From the NCBI GenBank assembly GCA_019104865.1, contig JAHRWZ010000030.1, positions 1-64,000 of the forward strand: 64,000 bases of DNA. The letters are read 5' to 3'. Source of the stretch: Castellaniella sp. (GTDB taxonomy: Bacteria; Pseudomonadota; Gammaproteobacteria; Burkholderiales; Burkholderiaceae_B). A program made the position numbers and the translations under genes. Within the stretch, counting starts at the first letter, position 1; each line of letters begins with the position of its first letter. This document shows positions 12,569-20,996 of this stretch, in pieces. Under the pieces are notes generated by a model. The model made no database searches. It had not been told where the DNA came from and was given only the letters and a program-made list of their open reading frames with translations.

Positions 12569-13516
12569 ATGACCTTGAACACACGCACACAACAGGCCGC
12601 CCACGTGGCCATCATCGGCGCCGGCCTCATGGGGCGGGGCATTGCCCAGGTATTCGCGGCCGCAGGCCACCGGACCACGCTCACAGATGCCGACAGCGCC
12701 GCCCTACTGGCGGCACCCGGATACGTCGCCCACAGCCTGGCCCAGATGGGCATGGAACCCGACGCAGTCCTCGAGAAGCTGCATCTCGCCCCGTCGCTGC
12801 AGGACGCTGTCTCGAATGCCGGGATTATAATCGAAGCCGCCCCCGAGCGACTCGATCTCAAGCAGGCGATCTTCGCCGACATTGCGGCTGCGGCCCCCCG
12901 CTCCGCAATCCTTGCCAGCAACACATCGGTCATCCCGATTACGCAGATCGGGCAGGCGCTCGATCCGCAGGCGCGTTCCCGCCTCGTGGGCACGCACTGG
13001 TGGAATCCCCCGCATCTGGTCCCGCTGGTCGAAGTCGTGCGCACCGAATTCACGTCGGACGCGGTCTTCGACGGCACCGTCGACATCCTCCAATCGGTCG
13101 GCAAATGCCCGGTCAAGGTCCTGAAGGACATACCCGGCTTCATCGGCAACCGGCTACAGCACGCCCTGTGGCGCGAAGCCATCTCACTGGTTCAACACGG
13201 AGTCTGCGACGCGCAGACTATCGACCAGGTGGTCAAGCAGAGCTTCGGCATGCGGCTGCCGGTGCTGGGGCCGATGGAGAACGCGGACCTCATTGGACTC
13301 GAGCTGACCCACGATGTCCACCGGATCCTCTTCCCCGACCTGAACGACGGCAAGGAACCCTCGCCGCTGCTCGCGGAATTGCTCGGCCAGGGCCACGCGG
13401 GCATGCGCAGCGGGAAGGGCCTGCGCGACTGGACGCCCGAGCAGGCCCTTGCGGTGCGCGAAGAGCTGGCGCGGCATCTCCTTTCAATGAACACATCAAA
13501 GAACCCAGGGCGCTGA
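12569..13516 (+). CDS. 3-hydroxyacyl-CoA dehydrogenase family oxidoreductase
   Basis: The 315-residue protein has an N-terminal Rossmann domain (VAIIGAGLMGRGIAQVFAAAG) and a C-terminal 3HCDH domain (KDIPGFIGNRLQHALWREAISLVQHG). The catalytic His-Glu pair is in GTHWWNPPHLVPLVEVV; the WW form replaces the FF/PF seen in classical hydroxyacyl-CoA enzymes. At this length it is a stand-alone dehydrogenase of the group that includes L-carnitine and L-gulonate dehydrogenases, so the substrate may be a free beta-hydroxy acid rather than a CoA ester. A BKACE encoded 4 kb away would cleave the resulting beta-keto acid. The true substrate is unknown. It is convergent with the araC-type gene. Confidence 0.85.
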   Translation: MTLNTRTQQAAHVAIIGAGLMGRGIAQVFAAAGHRTTLTDADSAALLAAPGYVAHSLAQMGMEPDAVLEKLHLAPSLQDAVSNAGIIIEAAPERLDLKQAIFADIAAAAPRSAILASNTSVIPITQIGQALDPQARSRLVGTHWWNPPHLVPLVEVVRTEFTSDAVFDGTVDILQSVGKCPVKVLKDIPGFIGNRLQHALWREAISLVQHGVCDAQTIDQVVKQSFGMRLPVLGPMENADLIGLELTHDVHRILFPDLNDGKEPSPLLAELLGQGHAGMRSGKGLRDWTPEQALAVREELARHLLSMNTSKNPGR

Positions 13517-13535
13517 ACCGGAAGGCGCGACCAGG

Positions 13536-14576
13536 CTAGTCCGGATCCGCCTCCATCCGATATTCCCGCGTCGTCTTACCCGTCCAGCGCTTAAATGCAC
13601 GGCGGAAATTGGTGGGCTCCGAAAATCCCAGCAATAAGGCGATGTCGTCGCCGTTCATCTTGGTGGTGCGCACGTATTCCACCGCCAGGGACGAGCGCAC
13701 GTCGTCCAGGATCGCAGAAAATGACGTCTCTTCCACGCACAAATGCCGCCGCAGATTGCGCGAGGTCATGCCCAACTGGGCTGCGATCGCCTCCATGCTC
13801 GGGAACTCGCCCGGCCGCCTCAGCAGGCGCTGATAGACCTCGCCAGCCATGCCCGACAAGGTCCTGGCGTTGCGGATCAGCCCCTCGCAGGTCTGTTGCA
13901 GCACGGTCGCCGTCAGCCGATGTGCCAGCAGCGGCCGCTGGTCCAGGATGGCCGCATCATAATGCAGCTCACACTGCGCATGGTCAAACTCGCAGGGGCA
14001 GCCCAGGAACCGCTCATAGATCGCAGCATAGGGAGGCGCCGCATACGAGAAATAGGCTTTGACGGGAAAGCAGGGGCGGCCAAATACATCCTGCAGATGC
14101 GTCACATGCTGGGTGTATTGCTGCTCGATCAGGAAACGGCGGATGTCCGGCGATTCGTTGCACAGGATCGCATCGGGGAACGTCCAGACCGCCCTGCCGT
14201 CGCGCTCCGCCCACTCGATGGTCAAGGTCGGCGTGGCAAGCGAGTGGTATTTCACGCCCAGCAGGAAATAATCGCGCATTTGCAGGCACGACATGAGCGC
14301 ATAGCCATACATGCCATAGGCGGACAGATGCAGCCGTGCCCCCGTCAGAAACGGCGTGGCGGGATCCGCGGACAAGGCCAGAGCATTGCTGCAGACCTCT
14401 ACATACTGGCGGATCGAAGTTAGCGCCGTGGCGTCGTAGATGCAGCGCTCGTCCACTCCGGTGCCCCGCAGGCTGCTGGACGGCTCGATGCCCTGCGCAG
14501 CCAGCACCTCGACCAACGCGGCGATTTTGTAGGGCGCGTAGATGCGTTCGTTATAGGCTGGCGGGCGGTTTCGCAT
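13536..14576 (-). CDS. AraC-family transcriptional regulator (arabinose-binding/OruR-like type)
   Basis: The 346-residue protein has an N-terminal ligand-sensing domain of the OruR/ArgR-like class (YKIAALVEVLAAQGIEPSS...) and a C-terminal AraC double HTH (FPSMEAIAAQLGMTSRNLRRHL ... ALLLGFSEPTNFRRAFKRWTGKTTREYR). The start at 14576 leaves the candidate operator 14610-14631 outside the coding region. An in-frame ATG at 14630 would place the operator across the N-terminus, and neither start has a good ribosome site. Its GC content looks lower than that of neighbouring housekeeping genes (32 of 60 bases in 14041-14100), compatible with later acquisition. It presumably controls the surrounding catabolic genes. 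Confidence 0.85.
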   Translation of the reverse strand: MRNRPPAYNERIYAPYKIAALVEVLAAQGIEPSSSLRGTGVDERCIYDATALTSIRQYVEVCSNALALSADPATPFLTGARLHLSAYGMYGYALMSCLQMRDYFLLGVKYHSLATPTLTIEWAERDGRAVWTFPDAILCNESPDIRRFLIEQQYTQHVTHLQDVFGRPCFPVKAYFSYAAPPYAAIYERFLGCPCEFDHAQCELHYDAAILDQRPLLAHRLTATVLQQTCEGLIRNARTLSGMAGEVYQRLLRRPGEFPSMEAIAAQLGMTSRNLRRHLCVEETSFSAILDDVRSSLAVEYVRTTKMNGDDIALLLGFSEPTNFRRAFKRWTGKTTREYRMEADPD

Positions 14577-14609
14577 GAAGAATAAGGTTTCCGATGATGA
14601 TATGCGGAC

Positions 14610-14631
14610 GTCCGATTTTGATCTTATCATC
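14610..14631 (+). repeat. 22-bp direct repeat, copy 2 (candidate AraC-type operator)
   Basis: The element GTCC-G-AT-TTT-GATCTTATC-A-TC lies in the interval between the divergent AraC-type regulator and the first SDR gene. It shares 17 of 22 bases with 12499-12520. A 10-base palindrome, CGGACGTCCG (14605-14614), overlaps its left end. The position suits control of both divergent transcripts. Confidence 0.5.
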
Positions 14632-14709
14632 CATCCGCGACTCGATTAATCTTCCCCAGTGGTTGCGCATGGCCTGTCCATGCACTTCGTTTGGGAGACA
14701 GAGGTCAGA

Positions 14710-15450
14710 ATGAAATTACAAGGCAAGGTCGCACTGATTACGGGTGCCGGACGCGGAATCGGGGCGGCAATCGCCCTCAAGTTCGCTCAGGAAGGCGCGA
14801 TGATCGCCGCGTGCGACGTCCACGAAGACGCCGTGAGACAGACGGTCCAGGACTGCGAGGCCGCCGGGGCATCCGCCATCGGCCTCGCGGCCGACGTCAC
14901 GGACCGGGCCGGCATGGACGAAGTGGTCCGGACAGTCCTGGCGAAGTTCGGGCGCATCGACATCCTGGTCAACAATGCGGGCATCACACGCGATGCCCGC
15001 TTCGAGAAAATGACCGAAGCGCAGTTCGACGCCGTGATCGATGTGAATCTGAAGGGCGTCTTCAATGCGGCCCAGGCCGTCGTTCCCGGCATGATCGAGC
15101 GCGGCCACGGCGTCATCCTGAACGCCAGCTCCGTGGTTGGCCTCTATGGGAACTTCGGCCAGACCAATTACGTGGCCGCCAAGTCCGGCGTCATCGGATT
15201 CACCCGCACCTGGTGCCGCGAACTGGGCCCCAGGGGCATCCGGGTTAATGCCGTAGCACCGGGATTCATTCAGACGCCCATGCTCGACAGCGTGCCGGCC
15301 CCGGTCTTGACGCGGATGAACGAGCAAGTGCCGCTGCGCCGCCTCGGACAGCCGGAAGAAGTCGCCAATCTCTACGCCTTCCTGGCCAGCGAAGAGGCCA
15401 GCTACATCAATGGCGCCGTGATCGAGGTCACCGGCGGACTGAGGATCTGA
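14710..15450 (+). CDS. SDR-family oxidoreductase (FabG-like)
   Basis: The 246-residue classical short-chain dehydrogenase has the cofactor motif [23 protein letters not shown], and the catalytic Ser-Tyr-Lys set ([23 protein letters not shown]). It resembles 3-oxoacyl-ACP/acetoacetyl-CoA reductases, which would fit reversible reduction or oxidation of a 3-hydroxy/3-keto compound. The ATG at 14710 is preceded by AGAGGTCAGA. It is followed by one intervening base and a second SDR gene, clearly an operon. It diverges from the AraC-type gene across the candidate operator. Substrate unknown. Confidence 0.88.
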   Translation: MKLQGKVALITGAGRGIGAAIALKFAQEGAMIAACDVHEDAVRQTVQDCEAAGASAIGLAADVTDRAGMDEVVRTVLAKFGRIDILVNNAGITRDARFEKMTEAQFDAVIDVNLKGVFNAAQAVVPGMIERGHGVILNASSVVGLYGNFGQTNYVAAKSGVIGFTRTWCRELGPRGIRVNAVAPGFIQTPMLDSVPAPVLTRMNEQVPLRRLGQPEEVANLYAFLASEEASYINGAVIEVTGGLRI

Positions 15451-15451
15451 C

Positions 15452-16243
15452 ATGTCAATCACCCAACGGCTGCTCGTCCCTCGGGGACTGAAGGTGCTGG
15501 TCACCGGAGGCGCGGCAGGCATCGGCGCCACGATCGCGGAAGGATTCCTGGAGGCGGGCGCTTGCGTGCACATCTGCGACATCGACGCCCAGGCACTGGC
15601 CGGCTTCCTGGAACGCCACCCTGGCGCGCGTGGCACCGCGACCGACGTCGGCCGGGAAGAGACAGTCGCGCGCACCGTCGACGAAGCCGCGCAGGCAATG
15701 GACGGATTGGACGTGCTGGTGAACAACGCCGGCATTGCGGGTCCGACGGGCGGGATCGACACACTGTCCGTTCCCGACTGGGAGCGGACAGTCGATACCA
15801 ACCTCAACAGCCAATTCTATTTCCTGCGCCATGCCGTCCCCCACCTGAAACGATCCGCGTCCAATCCGCACATCGTCGCCATGTCCTCCGTGGCGGGCCG
15901 TCTGGGCTATCCCTTCCGCACCCCCTACGCGGCGACGAAATGGGCCATCGTCGGACTCATGAAATCTCTCGCGGCCGAACTCGGTCCCGAGGGCATCCGC
16001 GTCAATGCCGTTCTGCCGGGCGTGGTTGCTGGCCCCCGCATGGACCGAGTCATTGCGGCACGCGCGCAGGCTCTGGGGCTGGACGACGCCGCCATGCGGG
16101 AACAGTATCTCGGCAAGATCTCCCTGCGCCGCATGGTCTCGGCCGAGGACATCGCCGCCATGGTTCTGTTCCTGTCCGCCCCGGCGGCTGCCAACATCAC
16201 CGGCCAGGCCATCAGCGTGGACGGCAACGTCGAATACCTGTGA
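15452..16243 (+). CDS. SDR-family oxidoreductase
   Basis: The 263-residue short-chain dehydrogenase has VTGGAAGIGATIAEGFLEAG, VNNAGIAGPTGG, and the catalytic SSVAGRLGYPFRTPYAATKWA. Its N-terminus and substrate loop (PGVVAGPRMDRVIAARAQALGL) differ strongly from the preceding SDR, so the two are not a recent duplication and probably perform successive steps. The gene begins two bases after the upstream stop. It converges on the BKACE gene with a GC hairpin between them. Confidence 0.87.
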   Translation: MSITQRLLVPRGLKVLVTGGAAGIGATIAEGFLEAGACVHICDIDAQALAGFLERHPGARGTATDVGREETVARTVDEAAQAMDGLDVLVNNAGIAGPTGGIDTLSVPDWERTVDTNLNSQFYFLRHAVPHLKRSASNPHIVAMSSVAGRLGYPFRTPYAATKWAIVGLMKSLAAELGPEGIRVNAVLPGVVAGPRMDRVIAARAQALGLDDAAMREQYLGKISLRRMVSAEDIAAMVLFLSAPAAANITGQAISVDGNVEYL

Positions 16244-16258
16244 CCCGCTGCCGGTTCC

Positions 16259-16276
16259 GGGCGGCATGCGCCGCCC
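16259..16276. terminator. GC-rich hairpin between convergent SDR and BKACE genes
   Basis: GGGCGGC-ATGC-GCCGCCC forms a perfect 7-bp stem with a 4-base loop in the 39-base gap between converging genes. No T-tract follows on either strand, so it would be a weak or Rho-assisted bidirectional terminator at best. Confidence 0.45.
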
Positions 16277-16282
16277 GCCGGA

Positions 16283-17224
16283 CTAGAAGCCCACCGCGTC
16301 GGGCCCCTTGAGGCCCAGCATGTCCCGCACCTCGCTCGGGGTCGCGATCTCCAGCGACAGCTCTTCCAAGATACGGCGGATCTTGCGCACCTGATCAGCA
16401 TTCGAGGGCGCAAGTTCGCCGCGGGACAGGAACAGGCTGTCCTCCAGCCCCACACGGACATTCCCGCCCATGACCGCCGACATAGCGGACAGGGCCATCT
16501 GGTGCCGGCCCGCGCCCAGGACGGAGAACCGGTAATTCTCCCGGCCGAACAGGTGGTCGGCGACGCCGCGCATGTGCGAAAGATTGGCCGGATCCGGCCC
16601 GATGCCGCCCAGCACGCCGAAGATGAACTGGATGAACAGCGGAGCCTGCACCAGGCCCTCGTCCACGAAGTGAGCCAGGTTGTAGAGATGCCCCACGTCA
16701 TAGCATTCGAATTCGAAACGGGTGCCATGGGTCTGCCCCAGCGTGCGCAGAATGTGCGCGATGTCCTTGAACGAGTTGCGGAAGATCTGGTCCTCCATGC
16801 CCTCGACGTAGGGCTTTTCCCAGTCGTGCTTCCATTCACTGATACGCCGCGCGACCGGATGGATGGAGAAATTCATCGATCCCATGTTCAATGAACACAT
16901 CTCGGGCCTGGCCCGCAGCGGGTATGCCAGGCGGTCGGCCAAGCTCATCCGCGTGGTGCCACCCGTCGTGATGTTGATGACGGCATCGGTGGACGACTTG
17001 ATCCGGGGCACGAACTGCTGGAAGACGTCCGGGTCGGGCGTGGGCTTGCCGTCGACCGGATCGCGGGCATGCAGGTGCAGGATGGCGGCACCCGCTTCGG
17101 CCGCCGCGATGGCCTGTCCGGCGATCTGCTCCGGCGACAGGGGCAGATAGGGCGACATCGACGGCGTATGGATGCCGCCTGTAACGGCGCAGGTAATGAT
17201 GACTTTATCGGTCTTGCGTTTCAT
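16283..17224 (-). CDS. Beta-keto acid cleavage enzyme (BKACE, DUF849)
   Basis: The 313-residue TIM-barrel zinc enzyme belongs to the family whose type reaction is beta-keto acid + acetyl-CoA giving acetoacetate + a new acyl-CoA. The zinc pair His50 and His52 is in ILHLHARDPVDGKPTPD. INITTGG, MGSMNF and VGLEDSLFL (metal Glu plus Asp) complete the site. The ATG at 17224 (MKRKTDKVIITCAVTGG) is preferred because upstream ATGs lack a ribosome site and would approach livF. It is the last gene of the Liv transporter operon, so the imported compound or its product is probably processed here. Known members act on 3-keto-5-aminohexanoate, dehydrocarnitine and others; the substrate of this one is open. 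Confidence 0.9.
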   Translation of the reverse strand: MKRKTDKVIITCAVTGGIHTPSMSPYLPLSPEQIAGQAIAAAEAGAAILHLHARDPVDGKPTPDPDVFQQFVPRIKSSTDAVINITTGGTTRMSLADRLAYPLRARPEMCSLNMGSMNFSIHPVARRISEWKHDWEKPYVEGMEDQIFRNSFKDIAHILRTLGQTHGTRFEFECYDVGHLYNLAHFVDEGLVQAPLFIQFIFGVLGGIGPDPANLSHMRGVADHLFGRENYRFSVLGAGRHQMALSAMSAVMGGNVRVGLEDSLFLSRGELAPSNADQVRKIRRILEELSLEIATPSEVRDMLGLKGPDAVGF

Positions 17225-17268
17225 GTTTTTGTTTCCAGACATCTGCGCGGCCGGCAAGGCCGCAAGGT

Positions 17269-17991
17269 TCAAACCGCCAGCCATTGCGCAAGCAGCCCAT
17301 CATTTCCGGCGATCTCCTGCGGCTCGCCTTCGTGGACGATCCGCCCGTGGCCCATTACGCACATGCGTGTGGACACGTGCAGCGCGATGGTCAGCTTCTG
17401 TTCCACTAGGACGACCGACACGCCCCGCCGGTGAATGTCGCGGATGCAGTCGCTCACGGCCGCGACGATCTGCGGCGCCAGGCCTTCGGTAGGCTCATCG
17501 ATCAGCATCACTCGCGGGTTCCCCAGCAGCGATCGGCAGATCGTCAGCATCTGCTGCTCGCCGCCCGACAGACTGCCCGCCAGGGTATTGCGCCGTTCCC
17601 GCAACCGGGGGAAATAGTCGAACATCTGCGCCGCGGTCCACTCGGGAACCCCCGGCAGACACGGCTGCTCGCCCATGCGCAGGTTCTCGTCGACCGTCAG
17701 GTTGGCGAATACCTCGCGCTCTTCCGGCACGTAGGCGATGCCGGCGCGCGCGATCTCATAGGGACGCCGTCCCGCGAGGAGCAGGCCGCCAAGCACGACG
17801 TCGCCAGAGGTGGGCGCCAGCAGTCCCATGATGGCCTTCAGCGTGGTGGATCGGCCCGAGCCGTTCCGCCCGACCAGCCCGATCACCTCGCGCGGCCCCA
17901 CGTCGAAGGTCACGCCGCGCAGAACGTGGCTCTTGCCATAGTGCGCGTGCAGGTCGCGGACGCGCAGAAGGGGTGTGTCTTCGATGCTCAT
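17269..17991 (-). CDS. livF: Branched-chain/amide ABC transporter ATPase, LivF type
   Basis: The 240-residue ATPase has the LivF signature SLSGGEQQMLTICRSLL and Walker B VMLIDEPTEGLAP, and ends with the usual LivF tail. The Walker A reads GRNGSGRST: the invariant lysine is arginine (Arg47, codon CGA). In ABC ATPases this change normally abolishes or strongly reduces ATP hydrolysis. Since LivG in the same operon has an intact site, the transporter may hydrolyse ATP at one site, or this copy may be impaired. The start overlaps the livG stop by four bases. Family certain, activity doubtful. Confidence 0.92.
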   Translation of the reverse strand: MSIEDTPLLRVRDLHAHYGKSHVLRGVTFDVGPREVIGLVGRNGSGRSTTLKAIMGLLAPTSGDVVLGGLLLAGRRPYEIARAGIAYVPEEREVFANLTVDENLRMGEQPCLPGVPEWTAAQMFDYFPRLRERRNTLAGSLSGGEQQMLTICRSLLGNPRVMLIDEPTEGLAPQIVAAVSDCIRDIHRRGVSVVLVEQKLTIALHVSTRMCVMGHGRIVHEGEPQEIAGNDGLLAQWLAV

Positions 17992-18743
17992 GCCGTGGCC
18001 TCCTCGCCCAGATAGGCTTCCCGCACCCGGGGATCCGCGCGGATCTCCTCGGGCGTGCCGCTGGCGATCACTTCGCCGTACACCAGCACGCTGATGCGAT
18101 CGCTCAGCGAGAAGACAACCTCCATGTCGTGCTCCACGATCAGCAGGGCGCGCCCTTCCGTCACTTCACGTATGAGCGCAGTGGTATAGCCGGTCTCCTC
18201 GCTCGACATGCCGGCCATGGGCTCGTCGAGCAGGATGATCCGGGGATCGGAGGCCAGCGTCATGGCGATTTCCAGCGAACGCTGCTCGGAGTAGGACAGT
18301 TCTCCGGCGGCCGTCGCCGCCCGGTGGCGCAGGCGGACGCTTTCGAGCAGGGACTCGCTGCGCTCCCGCACCGCGCGGTTGCGGTCGATCAGGTGCCAGA
18401 AGCAGTATTGCAAGCCATGCGACCGCATCACAGCCAAGCGGATATTCTCGAAGACTGTCAACCGCGGAAAGAGATTGGTGATCTGGAACGAGCGTGCCAG
18501 GCCGAGCCGGTTGACGGCCTGCGGACTGTATCCGGCGATGGATTGTCCTGCCAGGCGGATCTGACCCGCGCTCGGGCGCAGTTGCCCGGACACCAGATGG
18601 AACAGCGTCGATTTCCCGGCACCATTGGGGCCGATGATGGCATGCCGCTCGTTCTCGCCCACGTTCAGGCTCACGCCGCGGATGATCTCCACCGGACCGA
18701 AGGACTTGCGCACGCCGTCGAGGGACAGGACCGGTGGATTCAT
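17988..18743 (-). CDS. livG: Branched-chain/amide ABC transporter ATPase, LivG type
   Basis: The 251-residue ATPase has a canonical Walker A GPNGAGKSTLF, signature LSYSEQRSLEIAMTL and Walker B IILLDEPMAGMS. The LivG C-terminal region is present (GEVIASGTPEEIRADPRVREAYLG). The start at 18743 (MNPPVLSLDGVRKSF) overlaps the livM stop by four bases. It pairs with LivF to energise import through LivH/LivM. Confidence 0.93.
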   Translation of the reverse strand: MNPPVLSLDGVRKSFGPVEIIRGVSLNVGENERHAIIGPNGAGKSTLFHLVSGQLRPSAGQIRLAGQSIAGYSPQAVNRLGLARSFQITNLFPRLTVFENIRLAVMRSHGLQYCFWHLIDRNRAVRERSESLLESVRLRHRAATAAGELSYSEQRSLEIAMTLASDPRIILLDEPMAGMSSEETGYTTALIREVTEGRALLIVEHDMEVVFSLSDRISVLVYGEVIASGTPEEIRADPRVREAYLGEEATA

Positions 18744-20023
18744 GTCAGCCCCCGTTCGGATATCACGCCGGTCGCCGGATCCTGTCTTGCGGCATCGGTC
18801 TCGCGCAGGCGGCCGACAGCGGTGGTCGCCGCCCGCCAGCACAGCCAGCCCACCACCGCCAGCGCGCCGGGCATCAGCCAGGTCGATGCGCTCAGGGGGG
18901 ACCATGCCCGGCCGAACAGGTCGACCGCCGGCCATGCCCAGGCGCCCGCCGCCCGGGCCAGGCTCTGGTAGTCCTGCGAGAACAGACGCTGCAGCAGCTC
19001 GGTCAGGAAGACCGCGGCAGCGGCGTAGGCGGCTCCAGCACCCAGGTAAAGGCCGGCACCGGGCGCTACCGCCCTCAGGCCGTACCGCTTCACGAAGACG
19101 CGGACCAGGTCCAGCAGGCCCGTCAGGCCCGTGGGCATGAACATGATGACGAGCACGAACAACGCCCCCTGGTACAGCAGCCAGGACTGCGTCAGGTCCG
19201 AGACTGCATAACCGAAGAAAGTCACCAGGGCCGCTCCGAGAGCGGGGCCAAGGAAGGCATGGACGCCACCGATATAGGTGTTCAGCACCACAGCGGCGGA
19301 CAATGAGGTGTCGAACACAACATAGTTGGCCGATTCGTTGCTCAGCACCTGAAGGCCGCCGGCGATACCGGAGAACATGCCCGATAGCGCGAAGATCAGG
19401 ACGCTGATGCGGTGCACGTCGTAGCCGAGGAAGCGCAGGCGATGGCTGTTCTCGCGTAGCCCAAGGGCGAGGCGTCCGAGTGGCGTGCGAGTCAGCAGGT
19501 ACAGCAGCGCCACGCTCGCCAGCACCCAGGCCAGCGTCAGGTAGTAGACCTCCACGGTGGAACCGAAGGTGAGGCCCCAGGCTGGCATGCGCATCGACGA
19601 GATGCCGGCCTCACCCCCGAAGACGCCTTTGAGTTGCGGTGCAAGCGCATGCAGGAGTTCAGCGATTGCCAGCGTGATCATGGCAAAGTACGCCCCGGTA
19701 CGCTGGGTCGAGAACCAGCCGGCCGCGAGGCCGGCCAACAGGCCCCCGGCCGCCCCGGCGAGCGGCATCCAGGGCGTGGGCAGCAGCCCCGCCCCGCCGA
19801 GCGCGTTCATCGCATGGACGGTGGCGAAGGCGCCCACGCCAAAATAGGCCGAGTGGCCGAAGGACAGCATGCCGGTATAACCGCACAGCAGGTTGTAGGC
19901 GCAGGCGAACAGAGCGGCGATCAGCATGGAGATCGCCGCATTCACCAGACCGTCCGAGAGTGCCATCGGCGCGGCGGCCAACGCGGCCACGCCAATGACG
20001 ATCAGGATCATGCGAGTTTTCAT
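18740..20023 (-). CDS. livM: Branched-chain/amide ABC transporter permease, LivM type, C-terminally extended
   Basis: The 427-residue permease has the LivM core: AYNLLCGYTGMLSFGHSAYFGVGAF, the LRENSHRLRFLGYDVHR coupling loop, and a final core helix ending MPTGLTGLLDLVRVF. About 100 residues follow the normal end point and contain two further hydrophobic stretches (YLGAGAAYAAAAVFL; WLMPGALAVVGWLCW). Typical LivM proteins are about 300-360 residues. The extension may anchor or regulate the transporter; its origin is not clear. Four bases separate it from livH, and its stop overlaps livG. Confidence 0.9.
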   Translation of the reverse strand: MKTRMILIVIGVAALAAAPMALSDGLVNAAISMLIAALFACAYNLLCGYTGMLSFGHSAYFGVGAFATVHAMNALGGAGLLPTPWMPLAGAAGGLLAGLAAGWFSTQRTGAYFAMITLAIAELLHALAPQLKGVFGGEAGISSMRMPAWGLTFGSTVEVYYLTLAWVLASVALLYLLTRTPLGRLALGLRENSHRLRFLGYDVHRISVLIFALSGMFSGIAGGLQVLSNESANYVVFDTSLSAAVVLNTYIGGVHAFLGPALGAALVTFFGYAVSDLTQSWLLYQGALFVLVIMFMPTGLTGLLDLVRVFVKRYGLRAVAPGAGLYLGAGAAYAAAAVFLTELLQRLFSQDYQSLARAAGAWAWPAVDLFGRAWSPLSASTWLMPGALAVVGWLCWRAATTAVGRLRETDAARQDPATGVISERGLT

Positions 20024-20027
20024 CGCC

Positions 20028-20969
20028 TTACTCCTTCTCGCCCATGAGGCCGCTGGGACGCACCAGCAGCACCAGCAGCATCAGGGCGAAGGGCAGGCTC
20101 GCCGCCAGGCTGGACACTTTGAGGGACAAGATCCCGCCCATCGTCCCCGCCAGGCCCCCCATGCCTAGCCAGGCGAGCATATCCGCGGGCGTGGCGTCGA
20201 TGCCTACCGCCATGGAGGTCACCACCCCAATGAGGATCGACGCCAGCATTGCGCCCTCCAGCGAACCGAGGCCGCCGATCACAACCACCACGAACACCAG
20301 CACGCCGAGTTCCAGCGCCATGTTGGGGCTGGTGGTGTAGAACGCACCGGCCACGGCGCCCGCTAGCCCGGCCATGGCGGCCCCCACACCGAAGACGCCC
20401 ATGAACACGCGCGGCACGTTGTGGCCCAGCGCCTCCGCCATCGCCGGTCGGTGGATGGCCGATCGCACAATGATTCCCACCCGGGTGCGCGACAGCAGCA
20501 GATAGATCGCTAGGAACATGACGATGGCCACGACTCCCATGAAGATGCGGTAGGCTGGATAGTCCAGGCCTCCGACCGAGAAAGCGGCGAAATCCAGGTC
20601 CGCCGGCACGTGATAATTCACGGGGTAGTCGCCAAAGAACAGCTTGACGAGTTCCGCGATGATGAAGGACAGGCCGAAGGTGATCAGCAATTCGTGAGCA
20701 TGCCCATGCCGGTGCACGCGCCGCAGGATGTGGCGCTCGACCAGGATGCCGATGGCCCCGACCAGCAGGGGCGAAACGACGACCGCCGGCCAGAACCCGA
20801 CCACACCCTGCAGTGCATAGGCGAAATAGGCCCCCAGCATGTAAAACGAGGCGTGAGCGAAATTGAGAATACCCATCATGCCGAAGATGAGCGTCAATCC
20901 GGCCGACACCATGAACAGGAGCAGGCCGTAGACGACGCCATTCAGCAGCGGGGTTGCGAGATATTCCAT
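20028..20969 (-). CDS. livH: Branched-chain/amide ABC transporter permease, LivH type
   Basis: The 313-residue permease has the LivH pattern (GVVYGLLLFMVSAGLTLIFGMMGILNFAHASFYMLGAY; GLGSLEGAMLASILIG). The ATG at 20969 has an AGGGGA site eight bases upstream; the longer reading would start at a GTG without a site. It is the second gene of the binding-protein-first operon. Confidence 0.92.
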   Translation of the reverse strand: MEYLATPLLNGVVYGLLLFMVSAGLTLIFGMMGILNFAHASFYMLGAYFAYALQGVVGFWPAVVVSPLLVGAIGILVERHILRRVHRHGHAHELLITFGLSFIIAELVKLFFGDYPVNYHVPADLDFAAFSVGGLDYPAYRIFMGVVAIVMFLAIYLLLSRTRVGIIVRSAIHRPAMAEALGHNVPRVFMGVFGVGAAMAGLAGAVAGAFYTTSPNMALELGVLVFVVVVIGGLGSLEGAMLASILIGVVTSMAVGIDATPADMLAWLGMGGLAGTMGGILSLKVSSLAASLPFALMLLVLLVRPSGLMGEKE

Positions 20970-20996
20970 GACGTCCCCTGGTTCCACACGGCGGCT

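Noticed and set aside
14710-16243. The two adjacent SDR genes as a tandem duplication
   Set aside because: Apart from the shared cofactor and catalytic motifs, the sequences diverge throughout, including N-termini and substrate loops, so they are distinct enzymes.
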